Below are positions 48,630 through 60,000 of a DNA stretch of 64,000 bases, one piece after another. Each line of letters begins with the position of its first letter. Within the stretch, counting starts at the first letter, position 1. Below the pieces are notes generated by a model that worked only from the letters and a program-made list of their open reading frames with translations, did not search any database and had not been told where the DNA came from. Made by a program: the position numbers and the translations under genes. The stretch is from Sphagnum compactum (lineage: Eukaryota; Bryophyta; Sphagnopsida; Sphagnales), in the NCBI GenBank assembly GCA_965153455.1, contig OZ234495.1, positions 16,860,875 through 16,924,874 of the forward strand, in the 5' to 3' direction.

Positions 48630-49960
48630 TTCTTTTCTTTTCATGGGCCCACCTTTCCTTTAGACTTCAAAAAAATTTCCCCCTTTTTTCCTACCATTTT
48701 TTTTATTTTCATTGTCCTCTTTTGTTTTTTCTTTCTTCTTATTTCCATTGTCATTTTCTTCTTTTTCATTGTCCTTTTTTCTTTTTTTTTGTTTTTATTT
48801 TTCATTATCATTTTATTCTCTTTCATTGTCCTTTTTTATTATTTCTTTCTTCTTCTTTTTTGTTGTCATTTTCTTCTCTTCCATTGTCCTTTTTTGTTCT
48901 TTCTTTCTTCTTTTCTTCAATTGTCATTTTATAGGACCAAAAGATGTAGAACATGAACGGGTTTAGGATCGAAACTATGTATGTTTATTACATAGCTATG
49001 GAAGTATATGTTCTTTGTTGCACAACTATTTTCTCACCCACAGACTACCTCACAAAGTTTGCAAAAGTACGTGCCTTGAAATCCTCAATGAAACAGGAAG
49101 TAGCATAATTTTTGTATGAACGAATCTTTACTGGATTTGGGACATCACTTGAAATTGTTTCTGATAATGGTCCCCAGTTTTTGAGTGAAGTTGTGGTTTT
49201 TCTTTCATTGTCATCTTTTGTTCTTTCTTTCTTCTTCTTTTTCGTTGTCATTTTCTTCTTTTCCATTGTCCTGTTTTGTTCTTTCCTTCTTCTTTCTTTC
49301 GTTGTCATTTTTTTTTCTTCCATTGTCATGTTTTGTTCTTTCTTTCTTTTTTGTCTTGCGCTGTCATTTTCTTTTCTTCCATTGTCCTCTTTTGTTCTTT
49401 CTTTCTTCTTCTCTTCCGTTGTCATTTTCTTTTCTTCAATTGTCCTCTTTTGTTCTTTCTTTCTTCTTCTCTTCCGTTGTCATTTTCTTTTCTTCCATTG
49501 TCTTCTTTTGTTTTTTCTTTATTTATTTCTTCCGTTGTCATTTTCTTCTATTCCATTGTCGTCTATTGTTCTTTCTTTTATTTTATCTTATGTTGTCATT
49601 TTTTTCTCTTCCATTGTCCTCTTTGTTTTTTCTTTTTTCTTCTCTTTTGCTACCATATTCTTCTTTTCCATTGTTGCTGTATTTTTTTTTCATCATTTTT
49701 TTCCTTTTTTAAAAAACTTCTATTGTTACTATATTTTCTTCTTTTCCTTTGTTTGTGTTATAAATTTTTCTTCTTAACATTTTTTCCTTTCATTTTTGTT
49801 GTTACTTTAGTTATTTTTCATCATTTTCTTTCTTTCTTTTCTTCTATTGTTACAACTTTTTCATCATTTCCTTCTTTTTCATTTTCCTTTTCCTTCTTCA
49901 ACCATTTTTTTTTTTCATCACATTGTTGCGTTTGCAACCACAACTTATTGCATCATCATT
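48630..49960. repeat. Pyrimidine-rich minisatellite, about 58-bp unit
   Basis: The plus strand is almost pure C/T. Units run CGTTGTCATTTTCTTCT, TTCCATTGTCCTCTTTTGTT, CTTTCTTTCTTCTTC. Starts at about 49243, 49300, 49359, 49417, 49475 and 49532 give a 57-59-bp period, with more degenerate units on both sides (48700-48930 and 49590-49960). It is interrupted at about 48935-49195 by non-repeat DNA that holds an integrase scrap. Long open frames through it are composition artefacts. Confidence 0.92.
49040..49195 (+). mobile_element. Ty3/gypsy integrase core fragment
   Basis: The frame reads TDYLTKFAKVRAL, then one in-frame TAA, then IFTGFGTSLEIVSDNGPQFL. The two Asp-containing blocks TDYLTK and VSDNGPQF are the first two catalytic blocks of a gypsy-type integrase core. 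The third (Glu) block is absent because the sequence passes straight into the pyrimidine repeat. It is a dead fragment. Confidence 0.8.
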
Positions 49961-51879
49961 AGTTATGCACATCACGTTGGGTATGCCTATACCCTTTTCC
50001 TTATTTTTTTTTGTTTTGGTTTGAAAATAGAAGCAAAAAGGAAAAGTAAGAAAAAGAAAGAAAAGAAGACAAAAGAATAAAAGATAAGGAAATGGAAATT
50101 TTTTCTTAAAAAAATGATAAGAAAAAAATTAAAAGACAAAGAATGGTTTTGTTTTTTCTTTCTATTTTTCTAGTTTTTTTCTGTTTTTAAATTCTAGAAG
50201 AAGTTTGTTTTGTTTTTTCTAGCTTTTTTCAATCCAAGAAAAAGAATTCTAGTTTTTTTTTCCTTTTGGTTGTTTTGTTTTTTTTTTTAAAAAAGTAAAA
50301 GATTTTTTGGGTCTTTTTGCCCTATGTTTTGGTTTTTTCTATTTTTTAAACGCTAGAAGATTTTTTTTCTTTTATTATGTTTGTCCTAAATATTTCTTTG
50401 TTTTCCTCCTATTTTTCCATTTTTTTTGGTTTTTAAAATTCCAAAAGACGAAGTTTGTTTTTCTATTTCCTTTATTTTTTATTTTCAATTTTTTTTAAAA
50501 AAAAAATCCAGCATACTATATATGTTAATACCCATGTAATTTTTTGGGAGTTTGGTTCACATTTTTCAAACTTGCATATTTAAGATGTATCATGTGTTTG
50601 ATGCAGATTTTGAGTAATTATGAATAAATACCACTATGTAACCAATGCCATTCAACTCCAATTGTATCACTATCAACTTTACATTCATCAACATGTTATT
50701 CAGGTGGTTACAACAACAACTTATTGATGAACACATGACATGGTGGCTAATGAAAATAGGTTTAGACAGGGGTCTCTTGAGGTTAGAAAGTAGCATGCAT
50801 ATCTTACTTTGGTTTTTTTAGCATAAACAATGGCATGGAGTTCATGTTTTCCATTTTTGGGACATTTCTTAAAGTTTTGATAAATGTAATATTACGAGTT
50901 TTGTTTTATTGTAATTGTAACCTCACATTTATATTATGTTTGCATGTTTTGCATGTGAACATTACATTAATATTTTGTTGAAAGTTTCCTTAAAAATACG
51001 AGTTTGAAACATATTGCAATGTTGCATTATTGCATTAAAAGAACTTCAAAAACATAAAGTTCAACGTGAAATACTTGCATAATTGTCACAAAATAAACAT
51101 TAGCTTTGTTAGAATGATTTTGCAATACACACATTTGAAGCATAAAATGCCAATTAGTTTTTTTGGATGGTTTGTGCAATATACCCAAATGTTGGGCATA
51201 AAATATGCATGCTCAATGAAAAAAATGATGAAAATAAAAATTAAAAAAAAATAGAAGAAAAAATTAATTGTGATAAATAATAGAAGAAAATAATCTGGAA
51301 AAAAAAAGAAAAAGAAAATTTAGAAGGGGAAAAAGTAAAAGAAATTAGAAAAAAAATTAAAAGGAAAAAAAACATAGGAAAATAACTTTTATAAAAAAAA
51401 TCCAAAAGAAAAAAATGCTTGCATTTTGGTCACAAAGTATGTAATAATTATTGAAATCTATTATATTTGAAATGACATTGTTTTTGTATGTGGGTATTGT
51501 ATTTTACTATTGGATTTTCAACTATTTTAGCTTATAACAATAACTACAAAAATATGCAATACCTATATGTGGGTCACAAAAGTTGATCGTATGTGCAATA
51601 TCCACATTCATGGTTACCATTTATTGACATCAAGGGGTCAAATATGATTAAAATGGTTGTAAGTTCACTTAATGCAATACCTTCATATTTTGTATATCAT
51701 ACAGTGGTAGACAATTGCATTTTGTAATTGATAGGTAGGTAGTGTACACAAATAAGGGAAAAATTAGGTCAATAATGTAATTACATTAAAAAGATGATTA
51801 GGTCAATAGGGTAGCCAAAAGTTTTGTTAAAAAAAATTGTTGAAAAAATAGTCTTTAGTTTAATTCAAATATAAATATA
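49961..51879. other. Homopolymer-rich intergenic DNA
   Basis: Strong T/A strand asymmetry is seen: T-rich at about 50100-50500, A-rich at about 51230-51420. No gene is recognised. Confidence 0.5.
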
Positions 51880-52810
51880 TATATAAGTCATAATGTAAAA
51901 GTTTTCGAATATGTATAAGTTTAGCCATGAAAAAATAGAAGTTTAGCTATGAAAAAATGGAAGTTTTGCCAAAAGATATAGATTTAACCGGGAAGAATTA
52001 AAAGGTTTTCCAATTTATAAAGGTTTAATAAAAAAAAGATAAAGGTTTTACTGAAAGGTAAAAATATAACCCAAAAAAAATAAAGGTTTTGTCAAGATGT
52101 AAAGGTTAAATAAAAAGTATTCAAAGGTTTTCCAAGTGAGAGGTTTAACCATGAATATATAGGGGTTTTATTTGAAGGTAAAAATTTAGTTCGGAAAAGG
52201 TTAAGGTTTTGTCAAAAGGTAAAAGTTTAGTCAATAATATATAGAATTTTTGCCAACATGTAGTGGTTTAACCATGAATATAGATGGAGGTTTTGACAAG
52301 AGATATAGGTTTAAATAAAAGTTAGAATTTTACCAAAAGGTAGAGGTTTAGCCAAGAAAATGTATAGGTTTTGTTAAGAAAGTTTTGCCAAGAAAATATA
52401 AATATTTTTTCAACATGTAAACATTTAACCATTAAGAGATGGAAGTTTAGCCAAGAAACATAAATTTAACCAAAAATAGTTAGAAAATGTGCCAAAAGAT
52501 ATATCAGTTTAACCAAAAAAAATTAGAAGTTGTGCCAAAAGGAAAAGGTTTAACCAAAATATATAGGTTTAACCAAAAAGAATTAACCAAGAGATCTAGG
52601 ATTAGCCAAGAAGAGTTAAAAGTTGTGTCGAAAGAAAAGGTTTAAACAAAATATATAGGTTTAGCTAAGTGATATAGGTTTAGCCAAAAAAAGTTAGAAG
52701 TTCTGCTGAAAGGCAAAGGTTTAGTCAAAAAATATATGTTTAGCTATGAATAGTTAAAAGTTGTGCCAAAAGGCTAGCCAAGAGAGAGGTTTAGCCATGA
52801 AAAAATAGAG
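51880..52810. repeat. A-rich degenerate minisatellite, about 0.9 kb
   Basis: Many imperfect copies of a roughly 30-45-bp unit combine GGTTTAGCCAAGAAA, TATATAGGTTTAACCAA and AGTTGTGCCAAAAGG. Stops occur in every frame. Confidence 0.85.
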
Positions 52811-55800
52811 GGTAGATAGGTAAGGGGTTGGTAAGTAGAGTCAAAATGTAGGTCAATAACGTAGCTAGGTCAGTAGGGTAGCTAGGAAATTAGGGTGATT
52901 AAATTGGAGGGTAGTAAGGTCAGGATTGGGGGAAAAAACCCAAAAAATAAAAAGGGTCAAAGGTCAACAACCAAAAAAGGTTGACTCATACAATGTTGGG
53001 TCAACACAGGATTAGGAACTGAATGAAAAAACACCACCCATCCTATGGACATAACAACCAATTGGTGCACTAATGGGTGCTAGTTCATTCTAGCCCATTA
53101 TATCTGTGTTTGATTGTTTAGCATGATTATTGTGACATGTTTTATTTGTTAACAATTATGAATGTAAGTGTTTAGATAATGTAGCGCATTATAAATGATT
53201 ATTAAGTTTTAATATGTCCATATGTAGTTTATAACCAAATTTGACAAAATCTTCTTGTGGATGATTGTCAGTTTGGTTACATCACAAAATTGACCAAAGA
53301 AAAAAACCTTGGCACTATAGACTATACACTAGTGTTGGCCCGATAATAATTGTAAGGTAATCCCTCCACCATAGGCCTTTATTGGAATAAGGGCCCACAT
53401 GAGGTGGAGTTGAGGTGGGTTCAATTGTGATAATGCCTTTGGTCAAGTGTGTCACAAGGCCATTAAATTTTTAATATGTTCCCATGACACCCAATGGGCA
53501 CTTATGGAATATCATGGGAAGAAAAGAAGACACGAACATTTTGGAAAATGGAATGTTCATAGGTGCAGGCATTTTGTTTTTCAAAATGCCTTGCAAGTTG
53601 TTAGTTCTCACACTTTGTAAGCAATTGTCCAAGCAAAATATGAATTTGGCTAAAGGTTTTTATGCATTGTATTTGTAATGAGATCATTAAGGTTTATATA
53701 TCTAAAATCTTGAAGGATCTATTGCCAACTTAGTCTTACTAGGTTGAGAAAATTACAAATTAAATACCAAGTTAATATGAATACATTAATGATTGGTGCA
53801 AACTTGTAAACTCTCAATATTAATAATAGTTGCAAGTTTTGAAATTTTGATATCATCAGCCAATTACAATATTGGTTTCATATATCAAGATGAAAATTTA
53901 GCTTGGTTGAAATGGTAGATCACATTTAAACATTGTTCCATGATTTTCAAAAGAAGAAGTTGAGCAATGTCAAATTTTTTAAATGTTTATTGTAACAATA
54001 TTGAAAGTTCTTATCCAAGGTCATCAACACAAGCAACAACCATCCACCAACAAACTTTTCACATACAAATAACAATTAATTCCAAGCTTTCCCTAACTCC
54101 TTGGCTTCACATTCCACTTGCCCATTGAATGACATGAAGCCACCTAGGAAATATGAAATGTGAGTTTATGAAACCCTATGTTCTATATTATTGATATTGC
54201 ATAAACATGCATTGATGAGAAGGGAGAATACGTCTCAATTCATGTGTGTTGATCACCTTAGATGGGAACATTCATGTGAAGTATCAACCACATATGGGAT
54301 AATAAAAGTACCATAGAAATATTAAAACAAGGTTATATCAATCCACCATATGGGGTAATAAAAATTATAGATATTACAAAGTTATATTAGTCTAGTTAAT
54401 TTTCTTATAATTAGGATCAATATTAACTTGGGCTTCACATTGCTTCATACTACAAATCAATTGGCATAAGATTTTAAAATATTAATATGTTTTTTTTTGG
54501 CACCCCTTGTTGCCCCTCAAAGAAAGTTTTGGGGTCATTCCAATGTTCCCCCAACATCATTCTTGGCATGTTTCCTAGTGACCCTCGACACCCACGGTGA
54601 TTTTGAAAAAATATAAATATTGTCAACAATAGTGCCCTCGATGTCCTATACATATTTCTTGGCACCCATGGCATCCTTCAACATTGATCTAGTGTGTTTT
54701 GTTTGTTGGCATTGTTGAGGGTGTTTCCAATGTGTATTTTCAAGGCCCTCACTATTGTTTGTTGCAATTGTACAATTCCTTGTTGGCATTCCTATATTTT
54801 TGTCATTGACCAAGCTTAGGTTGTCCTTGAACTAGAATATCCCATCGATCCAAAATTTAACTAGAGACATTTGGTATGTGAATGTTTTTATCTTAGGATA
54901 TACTTGTGGGACCTTGGACTAGCAACCCTACTCTTGCATAAGCATAGTGATTTAAAGGTTCCAAAAACTTTGGAAATGTTAAACTTGTTTGGTTTGAAAA
55001 TAATATTTCCAATGAAAATTAAGGTCAATTGTTTTTAAATATGTGTATTTATCTATCTATTCAATCTTATATGTAAATATACAAAACTTCAACATTAGAA
55101 ACCCAACCTTCTCAACAAGAGTGGTAGACATACTAGACCTATACATTGTTGGATTACCATTTAATTGAATGTACTTGGGAGGAACACCTTGGACAAGCAT
55201 GATAGGTTTTTATGTGTTGAAACTTGGGTAAAATCCATTTTCAAACTAAACTTAATAATTGACACAATTTTTTTTTAAAAATTAAATTATTTGGGCCAAT
55301 TGTGTATGCTTCCACATAGTATAGGTTCTACATAAATCATTAGCCAATATAGTCAATAAACACATTTTAATGTAAGTATGGGTTGGGATACTTGTGATTT
55401 TGTGAGGGATGCTAAGCACACATTTCAATGAGGTTATCGGCACAATCTTTAAGCAAGTGATTGCTCATTGTTGTGGAGATCACATTCCTACCATCAAACA
55501 CACACATGTGAGTGGATCACCGCACATGATCAACATGACCCTGAATCCATGATTCATGTCTTTATATGCCTCATGGATGTCACAATCTCTTAATGACCAT
55601 AATTTGATTTTATTGTACTTGGAACACCACCACCTTGAACAAACATATGACAAGCACAAAGAGATTTGGTGGCAACATGTGAATGTTGGAGAAACCATGA
55701 TTTAAGTAGGCAACATGACATTCCGTGTTTGAATTGAAAACACAAGAGAGGACGTTTGTGATTGCATAAAAAAATTTAGTTATCTTTGCTCAATCCTAGG

Positions 55801-56359
55801 CATATGAATATCCCATGCCTCTTGTTTTAATTTCCCAAGGCGAAAGTGAAGTGGTTCCCATTCACATTAGGAATCCTAATGCCAATGTCATTGCAATCCA
55901 TGCTTTCATTTGGCCACAATGGGCCTATTCCAAATAGATGCAAATGACACCAATGACATGATTAGTTATTTCAATGGAGGCCACATTTACTTGCACCCAT
56001 GATATGACTAGTGATGTTTGATGTGTATTGCATTGGAGTTTCTGTGGCATGGGTGGTCATTTACAAGCCAGTGAACAACAAAAAGATTTGGAGCAATTGA
56101 TGTTATGTTTAAGAGAACATCTGTTGTTAGATAATCTTTGGTTGGAAACCTTCTCGTTTCATTAGAGATGACATCATTCAAGAATTATCATCGATGGGCA
56201 TTGTGGTGAATATCAATCCTTTGTTACATTTTGGTTATGAAACTATTCTTGATGAATATCATCAATTGGTGAAGTAAAATTGTTTTAAGCAAGTGATTGT
56301 ACACAATTGCTCAAACAGGATAACATGATCATACACTTGCAAGCATATTAAATGCATCA
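52811..56359. other. Gene-free AT-rich DNA
   Basis: No domain is recognised in either strand. Text near 53220-53320 resembles the old dispersed repeat of 33-42 kb. Confidence 0.45.
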
Positions 56360-56490
56360 TGTTAAAGACAATAGATTGACAATATATAATACGCAAGCAA
56401 GCATATTAAGTGTATGATGTGAAGGATAACATGTGCACTTTGCAAAGCATACTAAGTGTATCATGTTAAAGCATGCACTTGCAAGCATGT
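56360..56490. repeat. Short direct repeats (GCAAGCATATTAA type)
   Basis: Variants of GCAAGCATATTAAGTGTATG and ATGTTAAAG recur four times within 130 bp. Confidence 0.7.
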
Positions 56491-56790
56491 TAAGGATGCA
56501 CAGAGATGGGCATTATGAGGAGGTTTGGGAGGGGGAAGTGGCTTGGGTTCTGTTTCAAGGAAGGATGGTGAGTTTGGATGCTGAATCTAATGCACAACTT
56601 TGAATAATCCTTAGGGTTGGCCCAGGAATCTGTGAATAACAGTTGATCAAAGCATTGCAAGTAGGATTGGGTGTAAATCTATGAGCAACAGCAATGGAGC
56701 CATGCAGTTGAAGAGAAGATGAGGAGTTAGGTTGAGTGTGGATTTTCTTTCAGAAACCATTGCTGAGACCATATAGCAGGAAACAGGGTG

Positions 56791-57040
56791 AGGAATTCAG
56801 ACATGGGCTTGGACCCATTGTCATTAAAAGCTTGCAGATGCTATAGGAGAATTAAGGAATTCAGGCTTGGGCTTGGACCCATTGTCATGGAAAGCTTGTA
56901 GATGGTATAGGAGAATGAGGAATTCAGTGATGTAGGAGGAAACAAACAAGGTGAGGAATTCAGGCTTGCGCTTGGACACATTGTCATTGGAAGCTTGCAC
57001 ATGGCAATAATAGGAAGGTGAGGAATCAGGCTAAGACTTG
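56791..57040. repeat. Tandem repeat of about 63-65 bp upstream of the phosphoesterase gene
   Basis: The block GAGGAATTCAGG, CTTGGGCTTGGACCCATTGT and AAGCTTGCAGATG, ending in ATAGGAGAA, occurs three times; a degenerate fourth copy lies at about 57028. The array ends about 40 bp before the start codon and therefore fills the 5' leader and proximal promoter. Confidence 0.88.
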
Positions 57041-57075
57041 AGCATTGCAGAAGTAAATTTCTGTTGTGAGAAACT

Positions 57076-60000
57076 ATGGAAAGGAGAATGCGGAAGATGG
57101 GGGTGAAAACAGGGGTGAAGACTGGGGTGACTATGTTAACGCATGAGTACCCTTACCCACATGAGCATTCTCGGCATGCTCTGATGGCTGTATTGGTGAC
57201 ATCACTTTTCTTCATCTCCACTGACAACATGCACCTGGTGCTACACAAGCTGGACAAGAACATTAAGTGGTGGTCAATCTATGCCTTCCTTCTGGGCTTT
57301 TTCTACTTCTTCTCATCACCTTTCCTCGGCCGCACCATTGAGCCCAGCTATTCCAATTTCAGTCGATGGTACAGAGCTGCAACAAATCCAAAATCCTCCT
57401 TCCTATAGGCCCTGTTATGTTGCCTTTTTGTCCAGTAGTTTAAGCAAAAGGGCCTGATGTTAGGGCACATGGGCCATCTTGCAGGTGATGGTGTTTGTTG
57501 GTATTTTGTTTTGATGGCAGTTAGAAAAATACCCATCTTTGCAAAAGGAGGTAGTACCCAAACAAGGTGAATAGACATGTGTTCACAGGCATGGCCTTTA
57601 CTGTTTCTGGCCACCCACTTTCCTTCAGGCTTTTGCATCCAAAAAATAAATTCTGGAAAATGACAATTTTCCTCAAGAATGCATTAGCTTGATGTATGAT
57701 AATTTTGCATGCAGGTATGTAGCCTGGCTGTTGATTGCAGCATTGTACCATCTGCCAAGCTTTCATTCAATGGGCGTGGACATCAGGATGAACTTATCAC
57801 TGTTCTTCACCTTGTTCCTGGCCTCATTGCTGGTGCTCACATTGTTCCACATCACATTCTGGGGGCTTTGGTATTTGGGCCTAGCAGCTCCCCCTGTCGG
57901 CAAACGGCCTGCACTCCTCACCATCATCCAGAACTCTGTGGTAATACATTGTACTCTTTTTTCACATTGTTTTTGGCTTTATTGAGACTAGATCATAGAT
58001 CATGTGTTCCAGCAGCTGGTTCAAGCTCGCAATTTAAAAGGGTTCAGCAAATTCTGCTTGCATAATATGCATGAGTCATCATGCATAGAGAGACTGAGAA
58101 AAGGATGCATATGAATGGGGTGCAGGTGCTAAGCATTGCATGTTGTGTGTTCTATAGCCACTGTGGGAATGAGCCTACACAACCATTGCGATTGTCATCC
58201 ACCTTACACCTGTCAGACATGACCTCACAACAAAGTGATGAACATGATTTCACAGCGAATGTGACAAGCTCCTTTTGGGGATGGAATGCGCAGCTAGTGA
58301 AGGAGCAAGTGTGCCAAAAATGGTTGGCTCCTGTTGGCTCTGCTGAAGATTATCCTGTATTCTCCAAGTGGGTTCTCTATGGAGAGGTTGGTGTTGCTCT
58401 CCCAGCTTTCTGAATTCAGCTCACAATTCAGATCTGTCGTATTATGAGGTTTGCAGCACATGCAGAGAGCTTTCAGGGATGAAAATATACTCAAATGGGT
58501 TTGAGCTTGTATTGTTGGGCTTGGTGGTGTGTGCAGCTAGTGTGTTATGAGGGATGTGTGGGACCATCTGCACACATCTCACCTGTTTATTCTTTGTGGG
58601 CCACATTCATAGGGCTGGACATTGCAAACTATGTGGTGGAGCGCTCAACTGGGTAGGTTTCAGTTACCATCTCTGTGGGTCTCAGGAAGTGTGGCCAAAA
58701 AAATCTCATCAACAGTCAAATTGCACAATGATCATTCCAAAGATTAATGTAGTTTCTTGTGTAAAGAAATACAGGAAGCTGTGAACAGGAAAGAAATCAT
58801 AACAAAGCCAGATGGGTCAAAGGAACAGGTGGGCGTTGACACATCTGTCTCTCAATGGGGCGCAGAGCAACACAAGCACAGCTCCAAAGTTTTTGGACAT
58901 GGTGCCATGGTATTCAGGGTCAGTTTTACCCACCTTCCATCCCAGATTCCCCCCAGCTGCTCATCTTGTATTGAATCTCAGTTTAAAGTACTCATAGAGA
59001 GCAAATTTGTTTGGGTCTGCATGGATCACAGGACATCAGCTGATCTATTCAAGACGGCATTTGATCTTCTTGTATCTGTCACTCTTTTTCTCGGTCGCTT
59101 TGATATGCGGACCATGCAGGTAAATAGCTGCTAGACTCTCTTGTGACCACGGCAGCTTATGGAAAGTTATATTGCCTGAGAGAATGGTTGATCTTGATGG
59201 TGGGATATTGAGCTCAGGCAGCAATGACACAAGCACAGCAGCATGGAAAGCAAGATGGACTCTTGTACAAGCATCTAAGCAAAAGGAAGGAGCTGTGGCT
59301 TGACTTCATGGCTGATACGGGTGATGGTGGCAATTCAACCTACAGCATAGCACGATTGCTTGCGCAACCATTTCTCTGTGTCACAGATGAGAAATGCTGT
59401 CAATACCATCACTTGCCCCGCAGTAATCTTCTGCTTGTTGGTGGTGATCTTGCGTACTCTATCTACCATTTCACTTTGTGGGCTTTTCAAAAGGTTCATG
59501 GCATGCTGTGAAAAGAATCTGAAATTGCAACATAACATTGCAATGCAATAACATATATGTCACCAATTGAGAATAGAGCAGAATCTGTCAATGTGATTGG
59601 TTTCTTGAGTGTTCTTCAATAATACATATAAGGTTGTGTAGCATTGGACATGGGCCACAGGTATCCCAATCCATCAACATTCTCCTATGAACGTCGGCTG
59701 TTTCAGCCTTTTCAGTACGCTTTGCAGCCACCTGCATGGTACAGGCCAGAGCATATTGCTGTGCAGAAACCGGAGCTTCCAGAAGGTGTCGACTCTCTTG
59801 AGCATTTTGATGCACCTCAATGCTTTGCCATACCTGGCAATCACGGTGACCTCAAGACCCAGGACTGTTCAAGAACTCCTTTTGCCATGGAATGAAATTC
59901 ACAACCAGGAACTCTTTCAATGTTCAATATTGAATGGGGACACATTGTGACATTGTCAAGCCCTGGGGGAACTGAAATCTTTGCATGGATGCAGATTGGT

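Noticed and set aside
49045-49425. 126-codon Lys/Glu-rich frame on the minus strand
   Set aside because: It is the antisense reading of the same simple repeat.
49112-49962. Overlapping open frames of 175-228 codons on the plus strand
   Set aside because: They translate the pyrimidine minisatellite into Phe/Ser/Leu runs in several frames at once. Absence of stops follows from base composition (no purines, hence few stops), not from coding.
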